This document shows positions 1-5,316 of a stretch of 24,503 nucleotides of DNA, one piece after another. Source of the stretch: Gammaproteobacteria bacterium (lineage in GTDB: Bacteria > Pseudomonadota > Gammaproteobacteria > Pseudomonadales > Litorivicinaceae); the NCBI GenBank assembly GCA_002717305.1, contig PBDH01000022.1, forward strand, positions 12,468 to 36,970. Reading direction: 5' to 3'. Both the position numbers and the translations under genes were made by a program. The number at the start of each line of letters is the position of its first letter. Positions within the stretch are counted from its first letter, which is position 1. Under the pieces are notes generated by a model. That model searched no databases. It was not told where the DNA came from and worked only from the letters and a program-made list of their open reading frames with translations.

Positions 1-362
1 TCCTGTAATGGCATCTCAAACTTATTACCAGCCTCGAAGGGGGGTCCGAGTGCCTCGCGAGCTTCTGCAAGCGAAAAAGCCGATGGATCGAGAAGCGAAT
101 ACTCGATGGGCGATACCTCCGCACCCGAAACTTTTGCGTATTTACCGAGTGCTGCTGGAAACTTACCGGACCCGCAAGCTACGTCAATGAGCTTTAGCTG
201 CCTTCGACCGACTTCTGCTTGCCGAGCCTCCAGCCAGTCCCTCCAATTGAATGCTTCAGCAAGGTATCTGTAGTCCACTGAGGCGAGGGCATAAAAATGA
301 TCCATCTCAGGCCGGTTTGTCTCGGTCCAATGCTCGCAGCTTCTCTGAAAAGTGTCCGACAC
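1..362 (-). CDS. Class I SAM-dependent methyltransferase, N-terminal part (cut by left window edge)
   Basis: The reverse strand is open from a GTG at 362-360 to base 1. The motif LIDVACGSGKFPAAL is the glycine-rich SAM-binding motif I of class I methyltransferases, followed about 20 residues later by an acidic LLDPS segment where an acidic residue normally holds the cosubstrate ribose. The N-terminal part is rich in aromatic and charged residues (CEHWTETNRPEMDHFYALAS). GTG is preferred because GGAAG lies 9 bases upstream and the codon comes 4 bases after the stop of the upstream dioxygenase, which suggests translational coupling; an ATG at 305-303 is the alternative. The methyl acceptor is unknown, and the C-terminal half that would help identify it lies outside the window. 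Pairing with a 2-oxoglutarate oxygenase suggests joint tailoring of a small molecule, which is inference only. Confidence 0.8.
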   Translation of the reverse strand, partial: MSDTFQRSCEHWTETNRPEMDHFYALASVDYRYLAEAFNWRDWLEARQAEVGRRQLKLIDVACGSGKFPAALGKYAKVSGAEVSPIEYSLLDPSAFSLAEAREALGPPFEAGNKFEMPLQ

Positions 363-366
363 TGAC

Positions 367-1374
367 TCAGTCTTCCAACGGCCAACAGATGGGATTCATC
401 TTACTCGCAGCAACCTCGCCCGGGCTTACCCCTGGTATGAATTTCTCCCAGTCTCCCGAAACCATGGTTGGCTGATCTACTACCCGTGCTCCATCAATGA
501 AATAAGTACTAGCCAACACAATCCGACTCTGACTTGTAAGATTGGCGGCTGCCGTGTGGAAACTCCGATTATGATGGAAACTAACCTCCCCGATATCGAA
601 TGAGCTAGCTTCGATAGCGACATTTTTGTGCTTGAAGATTTCTGTTATGCGGCAGTCATAACTTGTATCAAACTTGTTGAATTCGATATCCTTTACCAGT
701 TCAAAAACACTTAGCGGTTTAGCAAAAGACAATGGACCCATGCCAACCGGAATCGGCTGGGCGGGCATCCACGCCGTCACAACGTGATCGGTTGCTAGAG
801 GAAAGTGGTGATCGTCATAGTGCCATGGAGTACGTCCACACCCAGGCTCCTTTGAAAGAATATTGTCGTGATAAAGGCGCACGCTTGGCACGCTAAGAAG
901 ACCGGCGCAGATTTCGCCAATGCGTGGGCTCAGAACGTATTCTCTAACAATCGGATTATCGAGCCATGCCATCTCGAGGCTAAGGAAACGATCTCGCGTA
1001 CCACCATCGAGCGAGGTGTTGTAGGACTCTTCCAAAAGCTTAATCAACTCGCGGCGCAACCGGATCACAGCACCCGATGTAAGGACATTCGGCAGTTTGA
1101 CGAAGCCATCGCGTTGAAAACCTATTATGTGCTCCCGCGTCAGCTCGTAGGGTGTCCGCAGTTCTTCTACAATTGCGGCGTTGCTCGGCAGGTCTATTTC
1201 TGGCAGCAGTTGGAGTTCGAGGAATTCGCCTTTTTTTTGCGCACTATTGTCGGCAAGGGTCACATACCAATCCCACCAAGCTTGATTATCCTGCTCCCAA
1301 GGCTGATTTACATCAGATTGGATGGCATTTTCACCCGTCAAAGTCTCATTTATCTGTGCTGATTTTTTTATCAC
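367..1374 (-). CDS. Phytanoyl-CoA dioxygenase (PhyH) family Fe(II)/2-oxoglutarate oxygenase
   Basis: This is a 335-residue protein of the PhyH family, whose members hydroxylate small molecules using Fe(II), oxygen and 2-oxoglutarate. The iron triad is visible: His185 and Asp187 in TPWHYDDHH, and a distal His273 in HHNRSFHTAAAN, followed by Arg284, expected to bind the 2-oxoglutarate carboxylate. The domain entry ELTREHIIGFQRDGFVKLP (helix, then Gly-Phe-Val strand) is typical of the family. The first 75 or so residues precede the fold and include the aromatic stretch QAWWDWYVTL, which I do not recognise. The start chosen is GTG at 1374-1372, because GGAG lies 6 bases upstream; the frame is open further to GTG/ATG codons up to 1449, where no such site is seen. 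The methyltransferase follows immediately. The substrate cannot be named. Confidence 0.85.
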   Translation of the reverse strand: MIKKSAQINETLTGENAIQSDVNQPWEQDNQAWWDWYVTLADNSAQKKGEFLELQLLPEIDLPSNAAIVEELRTPYELTREHIIGFQRDGFVKLPNVLTSGAVIRLRRELIKLLEESYNTSLDGGTRDRFLSLEMAWLDNPIVREYVLSPRIGEICAGLLSVPSVRLYHDNILSKEPGCGRTPWHYDDHHFPLATDHVVTAWMPAQPIPVGMGPLSFAKPLSVFELVKDIEFNKFDTSYDCRITEIFKHKNVAIEASSFDIGEVSFHHNRSFHTAAANLTSQSRIVLASTYFIDGARVVDQPTMVSGDWEKFIPGVSPGEVAASKMNPICWPLED

Positions 1375-1665
1375 GTCAAGCTCCTGATGATGAGATAGAT
1401 ATCGCTCCATCTTTTTCAGTCGATATGCCCAAAATGCGAGACCAATCAAAATAAATTTTCTTTGAATCGCGGCTGCAGAAAACTGTCTTGTTTCCGAGGC
1501 AAGAACTGAGATCGGTATTTCCAGACTACAAGTTTGATGTGGCGCACAAGCTGAATCAAATACCGAATGTTAATAATAACAATTACACTTGCTCTTTGAA
1601 ACAAAGAATCGAGGTTGAGGTTAGCTTAATTCAAGTCAGAAAATGTAGAGCTTTTCCATAGGTCA
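1375..1665. other. Divergent intergenic region upstream of the dioxygenase and the small ORF
   Basis: About 290 bases without a convincing gene. The region is AT-rich and contains the dyad TGTTA-ATAA-TAACA at 1568-1581, a possible operator-like element. No pair of boxes clearly matching a sigma-70 promoter was found for either flanking gene, although TTGAAA and TTGAGG hexamers occur near 1596 and 1614. Confidence 0.4.
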
Positions 1666-1797
1666 ATGGAGTTTATGAAGACCGATGATTTTGAGTCATT
1701 CAGGGCTCTTGTAGATCAGTTGGAGCCAAATGACCGAGAAGAAGTATTGCAGATGTGTAAAAAGGCGTACCACTACCTCATGACTGGAGATGCATAG
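1666..1797 (+). CDS. Hypothetical 43-residue acidic small protein
   Basis: A short frame runs from ATG at 1666 to TAG at 1797. The peptide is mostly charged and looks helix-forming: MEFMKTDDFESFRALVDQ, then LEPNDREEVLQMCKKAYHYL, then MTGDA. The amphipathic pattern and the absence of low-complexity sequence favour a real protein, but I recognise no family. A second ATG at 1675 (GGAG just upstream, spacing short) would give 40 residues; AGG precedes the first ATG. It lies between the dioxygenase pair and the integrase remnant, transcribed away from the dioxygenase, so it may be cargo of the same island. An inverted repeat TGCTTTG/CAAAGCA follows at 1828-1860. No function is proposed. Confidence 0.45.
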   Translation: MEFMKTDDFESFRALVDQLEPNDREEVLQMCKKAYHYLMTGDA

Positions 1798-1827
1798 GTT
1801 CTGAGTGTGTTAGTCCACTGCTGACGG

Positions 1828-1860
1828 TGCTTTGCGTTAGACTACTGTGCTGACAAAGCA
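1828..1860. repeat. Inverted repeat downstream of the small ORF
   Basis: TGCTTTG at 1828-1834 and CAAAGCA at 1854-1860 form a 7-bp stem around a 19-base loop. The region also contains an imperfect direct repeat (GTTAG...GCTGAC at 1809-1825 and 1836-1854). It could be a weak terminator or a recombination scar beside the integrase remnant. No T-run follows. Confidence 0.3.
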
Positions 1861-1868
1861 TCCATGCA

Positions 1869-2174
1869 TTACTCAGCCGCATCATCGAATTTTCGATAGG
1901 ACGCATTCGCGGCTTTTGCTTTTGAAATTTTTGCTGCCTCAATTGGATCTATTCCCTCAGCAAGCAATCTCTTATTTTGATCACGTTTAAGACGAGCATC
2001 GGCGAGTGAAACAGTGGGATAAGAACCGAGGCCCATGTCACGACCACCTTGAAACATAAAGCGATGGACCCAAGATTTTTTATTGTGGGTCACAGTCCGG
2101 TGTAAACCATCCCCATCCATCAATTTTCCGGAATGGTTTGCCGCTTTGATCGCCTTAATTGTCAGATTTGGCAC
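1869..2174 (-). pseudogene. Tyrosine-type integrase, N-terminal remnant (arm-binding domain only)
   Basis: About 101 codons match the N-terminal arm-type DNA-binding domain (DUF4102-like) of P4-family tyrosine integrases: LTIKAIKAANHSGKLMDGDG, then a beta-rich stretch SWVHRFMFQGGRDMGLGSYP, then TVSLADARLKRDQNKRLLAEGIDP, the family's alanine/arginine helix. Full-length members are about 400 residues with a catalytic Arg...HxxR...Tyr domain. Here the frame ends with TAA right after FDDAAE, where the core-binding domain would begin, and the following 70 bases do not continue it in an obvious way. It is therefore a remnant and not an active recombinase. The start is GTG at 2174 or TTG at 2189. 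It points away from the tRNA-Ser 3' end, 147 bases off, as expected for an integrase at an attachment site. Confidence 0.75.
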
Positions 2175-2196
2175 AATCCTGTCCCACAATCTGTCC
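2172..2196. repeat. Tandem direct repeat at the integrase start, possible arm-type sites
   Basis: CACAATCCTGTCC (2172-2184) is followed at once by CACAATCTGTCC (2185-2196). A related copy in the opposite orientation, GGACAGAAT, lies at 2239-2247. Short repeats between a tRNA 3' end and an integrase are typical of arm-type integrase binding sites; that role here is inferred. Confidence 0.4.
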
Positions 2197-2321
2197 TACA
2201 AAAGGCAGACTATAGTAGTACTAACCGATAACCCCTGGGGACAGAATATGGCTGAAAGCCAATAATGACAAGCTCTGATCAGGCCAAGTGAGATTTACTG
2301 GGATATGGCGAAAATGATAAA

Positions 2322-2412
2322 TGGCGGAGAGGCAGGGATTCGAACCCTGGATAGGCTATTAACCTATGCCGGTTTTCAAGACCGGTGCATTCAACCGCTC
2401 TGCCACCTCTCC
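2322..2412 (-). tRNA. tRNA-Ser (anticodon UGA)
   Basis: The reverse strand folds as a class II tRNA of 91 bases including an encoded CCA. The acceptor GGAGAGG pairs with CCTCTCC before discriminator G. The anticodon loop CTTGAAA gives UGA, read from CCGGTCTTGAAAACCGG. A long variable arm (ATAGGTTAATAGCCTAT) is present, as in serine tRNAs, and the T arm GGGTTCGAATCCC is intact. It reads UCA and probably other UCN codons. Its 3' end faces an integrase remnant, so it probably served as an integration site; the gene itself is whole. SerS, which charges it, is encoded at 5317-6606. Confidence 0.97.
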
Positions 2413-2438
2413 GCAGACCACGATCGTGATTGGGCCGG

Positions 2439-2467
2439 ATGTTAGGTGATTCATGTATCAGATTCAA
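2439..2467 (-). promoter_or_regulatory. Sigma-70-type promoter of tRNA-Ser
   Basis: On the reverse strand TTGAAT (2467-2462) and TAACAT (2444-2439) are separated by 17 bases and followed by a GC-rich CCGGCCC discriminator, typical of stringently controlled stable-RNA promoters. The tRNA begins about 26 bases downstream of the -10 box. Confidence 0.55.
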
Positions 2468-2500
2468 CTCTTGAGCTTCGTGAGAAAGACAATCAGAGGT

Positions 2501-2528
2501 TTGACCCTGACGTCAAATTCTTTATCAT
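2501..2528 (+). promoter_or_regulatory. Predicted sigma-70 promoter of the cytochrome c gene
   Basis: TTGACC (2501-2506) and TATCAT (2523-2528) with a 16-base spacer stand 45 bases upstream of the TTG start. Both boxes match five or four of six consensus positions. Confidence 0.5.
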
Positions 2529-2573
2529 TGCGATCGTTCTCTTTTGACCACTGGCACAGGAAAGGAGTTGTGT

Positions 2574-2999
2574 TTGAGCAACGCGAAAATAATCGTCCCT
2601 ATCTTCATCGGAGCCACCATGCTTCTTATAGGAGCGCGCTGGATTTCATGGGAAAGCAATCATCCGCCCATTGGGAAGTGCGTAGGTGATTGCTACGAAG
2701 CGTACAAGATCGAGGACGCGAAACGACGCGAAGCGGAGGCCGCAATGCTCGCAACTGCTAGTCCGGCTGATCTCGGTAAGAAACTGTTCACAGCCTGCGC
2801 CGCGTGCCACGGCCTGGGCGGCGAAGGCGGGGTAGGTCCTAAACTACAAGCCCAAACCAAGGACGCAATCGTTTCGATGCTCACGCAGTACAAGAACGGT
2901 GAGACACGAGGCGCACAGAGCGCATTGATGTGGGGCCAAGCAGCCGCCCTGAGTACTGATGATATGGCGAATATCGGGGCCTTTGTAGAATCACTTTAA
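2574..2999 (+). CDS. Membrane-anchored class I cytochrome c
   Basis: This 141-residue protein has one hydrophobic N-terminal segment (IIVPIFIGATMLLIGARW, residues 5-22), which should act as an uncleaved anchor or signal and place the rest in the periplasm. A charged linker (EDAKRREAEAAM) leads to a small cytochrome domain with the haem motif CAACH at 75-79 and GLGGEGGVGPKL after it, as in cytochrome c5/c4-like electron carriers. Met119 in SALMWGQ is the likely sixth haem ligand. The start is TTG with AGGAG 5 bases upstream. A second cysteine pair, CVGDC at 36-40, lies between anchor and haem domain and is not part of the usual fold. The electron donor and acceptor are unknown, and no oxidase or reductase gene is adjacent. 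Confidence 0.85.
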   Translation: MSNAKIIVPIFIGATMLLIGARWISWESNHPPIGKCVGDCYEAYKIEDAKRREAEAAMLATASPADLGKKLFTACAACHGLGGEGGVGPKLQAQTKDAIVSMLTQYKNGETRGAQSALMWGQAAALSTDDMANIGAFVESL

Positions 3000-3276
3000 G
3001 TTAGATACCTAGCGGTCGTCTCGAATACGAATAACTGTGACGATAGTCGCTTTTTTCGCAACATTTGGTTGAATTCTCAACGAACCTCGAGCCGGCCCAA
3101 TGGGCTAGGTACTGCTCTTAAGCTCTAGCGTTCGTAATGATGTTCCTCAGTTGTGCCCTATCGACCAAATACAGGAACCACACGACCAAGCGCTTTTTTT
3201 TCAGCATGATTACAAGACGGCGATAATTGAAGCTAAGAGGAAAAAGATATCGCTAGACGAGAAAACCCTATAAATC

Positions 3277-3295
3277 AGGCCTTTGCAGAAGGCCT
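3277..3295. repeat. Perfect 7-bp hairpin upstream of the yccA promoter
   Basis: AGGCCTT (3277-3283) and AAGGCCT (3289-3295) pair around a TGCAG loop. No T-run follows on the plus strand, so it is not a standard terminator in that direction. Overlap with the -35 box by one base makes a regulator-binding dyad possible. Confidence 0.35.
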
Positions 3296-3322
3296 TGCAA
3301 GATTAAAAAGAATCATTACTAT
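3295..3322 (+). promoter_or_regulatory. Predicted sigma-70 promoter for yccA-tusDCBE
   Basis: TTGCAA (3295-3300) and TACTAT (3317-3322), spacer 16 bases, lie about 63 bases upstream of the yccA start codon. Confidence 0.4.
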
Positions 3323-3385
3323 TACGTCAAATCATACGAAAGTTGAGTGCAATCAGCACTCGAGATAGATATAGGAGATCTTTCG

Positions 3386-4060
3386 ATGAGTGAACGCATT
3401 ACCCAGACCCAAACGACTGCTGGATATGGAGTATCAGAGTCAGCTAGCAAGGTGTTGCGCAATACCTACCTGTTGCTTTCACTGACGCTTTTCTTTAGCG
3501 CCGCCATGACAGCCTTAGCGGTCTCAATTCAGGCGCCACCGATGCACTGGCTGCTTTCTCTGGGGGGAATGATCGGACTTCTGTTTGCGTTACAGGCGAT
3601 GCGCAATAGTGTTTGGGCACTACCGCTTGTGTTTGCGTTCACCGGCTTCATGGGCTGGAGCCTCGGGCCGATGATCTCATACTACCTGCAGTCTCCTGGC
3701 GGAGCCTCAGTGGTCGGAAATGCGTTATTCGGCACCGCAGCGGTGTTTCTGTCTTTGTCTGCATACGTCCTGACGACGAAAAAGGATTTCAGCTTCATGG
3801 GCGGATTCCTGTTCACAGGACTGATCATAGCGCTGTTGGCATCGATTGGTTTGATCTTCTTCCAGATTCCAGCATTAAGTCTCGTGGTGAGCGCGATGCT
3901 GGTTTTATTGGCAGCCGGCTACATTCTTTTTGATACAAGTCGAATCATCCACGGCGGCGAGACAAATTATGCCATGGCAACGGTTGCGCTCTACGTTGAC
4001 ATTTACATGTTATTTGCGCACTTGCTCGCGCTATTGGGCGTATTTTCTGGGGACGAGTGA
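3386..4060 (+). CDS. yccA: BI-1/YccA family inner-membrane protein
   Basis: A 224-residue polytopic protein with about seven hydrophobic segments, the usual length and topology of the Bax-inhibitor-1/YccA family. The family's C-terminal signature is present: FDTSRIIHGGETNYAMATVA followed by LYVDIYMLFAHLLALLGVF. The conserved Asp residues in this stretch lie in the pore region of characterised BI-1 homologues. In E. coli, YccA is a substrate and modulator of the FtsH membrane protease; the same role here is inferred. The ATG start at 3386 is chosen because AGGAG lies 8 bases upstream; an in-frame GTG at 3347 lacks a site. Its stop overlaps the GTG start of tusD by 4 bases, so yccA is probably the first gene of the tus operon. 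Confidence 0.9.
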   Translation: MSERITQTQTTAGYGVSESASKVLRNTYLLLSLTLFFSAAMTALAVSIQAPPMHWLLSLGGMIGLLFALQAMRNSVWALPLVFAFTGFMGWSLGPMISYYLQSPGGASVVGNALFGTAAVFLSLSAYVLTTKKDFSFMGGFLFTGLIIALLASIGLIFFQIPALSLVVSAMLVLLAAGYILFDTSRIIHGGETNYAMATVALYVDIYMLFAHLLALLGVFSGDE

Positions 4061-4413
4061 GACAACTTGCTGTCCTGCTGTCAGTGGGTCCTGACCAGGG
4101 AACTCTTCCACTCAGGGCCCTAGAAACAGTGAAGGCCGCGCTATCTAAAGGATGCGCGGTCTTCTGTTTTCTGTATGAGGACGGTGTTTTACTCGCAAAC
4201 AGGCGACGTGATATTCCTCAAGGTGAGACAGATCCTAGTCAGCTTCTACATGCACTCGCACAGCACCAACACTGTGACGTAGTCGCCTGCATTACTGCCG
4301 CTGAGCGGCGCGGAGTCGCCCAAGACAGTCTCGTGACAAACGTTCGGGTCGGCGGACTCGGCGAGTGGGCTGAACAACTGCAGGCCGCAGATCGGGTGTT
4401 GCAGTTTCGATGA
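4057..4413 (+). CDS. tusD: Sulfurtransferase subunit TusD (DsrE family)
   Basis: TusD is the cysteine-bearing subunit of the TusBCD hexamer, which accepts persulfide sulfur from TusA and passes it to TusE for 2-thiolation of the tRNA wobble uridine. The 118-residue product has a DsrE-type fold, with the active-site cysteine at position 78 in CDVVACITAAERRGV, the same position as in E. coli TusD. The N-terminal strand is LAVLLSVGP and the Gln/Gly/Thr turn follows. Translation starts at GTG 4057, overlapping the yccA stop (GTGA). The gene is tightly packed with tusC, tusB and tusE in the standard order. Cytoplasmic. Confidence 0.92.
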   Translation: MRQLAVLLSVGPDQGTLPLRALETVKAALSKGCAVFCFLYEDGVLLANRRRDIPQGETDPSQLLHALAQHQHCDVVACITAAERRGVAQDSLVTNVRVGGLGEWAEQLQAADRVLQFR

Positions 4414-4760
4414 AATCAGTGGCTCTCGTGATCCGGTCCGGTCCCACTCAGGCACTGGGTACCCGCGAGATGGTTGACATGGCTCTCGTTCTTGCAACCT
4501 TCGAATTCCCGGTATCAGTCGTCCTTCAGGACGCTGGAGTCCTATGGGCGACATTGCCCGGAATGCCCGATAGTAGCCCCCTCGCAGTCAGCGGCAAGCT
4601 CAAGAGTCTGCCCCTGTATGACGTCGAAACAATCCTTGTCGATCACGAAGGTTGCAGGTCTTGGGATTTCAAACCCCCTGATCAATTTCCCGGATCAATG
4701 GTGAGTCGAGAGACGATCAAACGGCACCTTGACGAGGCTGATGTAGTTCTGGAGGCTTAA
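4410..4760 (+). CDS. tusC: Sulfur relay subunit TusC (DsrF family)
   Basis: The 116-residue product starts KSVALVIRSGPTQALGTREM, the typical DsrF opening where the first strand leads into a Gly-rich turn and a helix carrying a conserved Glu/Met. LPLYDVETILVDHEG matches the conserved late strand of TusC. TusC is a structural partner in the TusBCD complex without the transfer cysteine. The start ATG overlaps the tusD stop (ATGA) and its stop overlaps the next start (TAATG), indicating coupled translation. Family assignment rests on sequence pattern and operon position. Confidence 0.88.
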   Translation: MKSVALVIRSGPTQALGTREMVDMALVLATFEFPVSVVLQDAGVLWATLPGMPDSSPLAVSGKLKSLPLYDVETILVDHEGCRSWDFKPPDQFPGSMVSRETIKRHLDEADVVLEA

Positions 4761-5002
4761 TGATCCACCTAATCACTTCACCAACCGCGCTGAAAGAGGC
4801 ACGCCAATGGATTGAACCGGATCATCTGGCAGTAATTGCAGGGGATGCAATAAATGCTCTGAACGATCTCGATTACTTTCCGTGCGATGTCGCCATTTTT
4901 TCGGATGACGCGTCCCTCATCCCAAACACAAAACTCGATGTCCTAACCATGGATCTGTGGATCCAAAAATTGGAACAATCTCCCTGTAGAACCTGGAGCT
5001 AA
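4760..5002 (+). CDS. tusB: Sulfur relay subunit TusB (DsrH family)
   Basis: An 80-residue protein beginning MIHLITSPTALKEARQWIEP, the LHxI/hydrophobic strand and helix of DsrH proteins, followed by HLAVIAGDAINALND and an acidic C-terminal half. It is somewhat shorter than the usual 90-100 residues. TusB completes the TusBCD hexamer. Sequence similarity within this small family is low, so the call depends largely on its place between tusC and tusE. The ATG overlaps the tusC stop by one base. Confidence 0.82.
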   Translation: MIHLITSPTALKEARQWIEPDHLAVIAGDAINALNDLDYFPCDVAIFSDDASLIPNTKLDVLTMDLWIQKLEQSPCRTWS

Positions 5003-5004
5003 CA

Positions 5005-5316
5005 TTGGTGCTTCAACTTGACGATAGTGGCTACCTGAACGACCTCGAAGACTGGGACGAGGGCACGGCGTACCAACTCGCACAGCTTGAATCAATCCAG
5101 CTCACGGAAGAGCACTGGGAGCTGATTGAACTGGCTCGTCTATATTACGTGGAGTTCGACCATGCGCCTGCGATGAGACCACTCGTCAAATGGGTAAAAC
5201 AAATAGCTGGGCCCAAGAAGGGAAACAGTATCTACCTGCATAAGTTATTTCCTGTCAGTCCAGCCAAACAACTCGCACGCATCTCCGGGCTTCCAAAACC
5301 TACCAAGTGTTTGTGA
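5005..5316 (+). CDS. tusE: Sulfurtransferase TusE (DsrC/gamma family)
   Basis: TusE takes sulfur from TusD and hands it to MnmA. This 103-residue protein carries the family landmarks: LTEEHWELIELARLYYVEF, RPLVKWVKQ, GNSIYLHKLFP and the C-terminal ISGLPKPTKCL, whose penultimate cysteine (Cys102) is the sulfur carrier. The second cysteine found about 10 residues upstream in dissimilatory DsrC proteins is absent, which fits a tRNA-thiolation role instead of sulfite reduction. Start is TTG 5005 (GGAG 6 bases upstream) or the adjacent GTG 5008. Its stop abuts the serS stop on the other strand, with no bases between the two convergent genes. Confidence 0.93.
   Translation: MVLQLDDSGYLNDLEDWDEGTAYQLAQLESIQLTEEHWELIELARLYYVEFDHAPAMRPLVKWVKQIAGPKKGNSIYLHKLFPVSPAKQLARISGLPKPTKCL

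Larger units (their letters stand above)
3000..3385. other. Intergenic region between cytochrome c and yccA
   Basis: Nearly 390 bases without a supported gene. It holds the hairpin AGGCCTT-TGCAG-AAGGCCT at 3277-3295, whose 3' base is followed by the predicted yccA promoter. An open frame at 3109-3273 lacks an ATG or a ribosome binding site. The spacing fits separate transcription of the two flanking genes. Confidence 0.4.

Noticed and set aside
868..1362. Open frame of 164 codons opposite the dioxygenase gene
   Set aside because: The reverse strand encodes an intact iron triad; the plus-strand translation shows no recognisable domain and no ribosome site.
2231..2240. Short CCCCTGGGG palindrome between tRNA and integrase
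   Set aside because: Too short to carry meaning on its own and without a partner elsewhere in the segment.
1801..2412. Second attachment site for the tRNA-Ser island inside the window
   Set aside because: No copy of the tRNA 3' end sequence was found between the tRNA and the dioxygenase genes; if it exists it is outside the window.
2453..2689. Open frame of 78 codons overlapping the cytochrome c start
   Set aside because: It overlaps the promoter and anchor segment of the cytochrome gene in another frame and has no recognisable features.
3109..3273. Open frame ending in ALFFQHDYKTAIIEAKRKK between cytochrome c and yccA
   Set aside because: The translation looks partly protein-like, but there is no ATG or GTG, the only start is a TTG without a ribosome site, and the frame crosses a T-run; at best it is a gene remnant.
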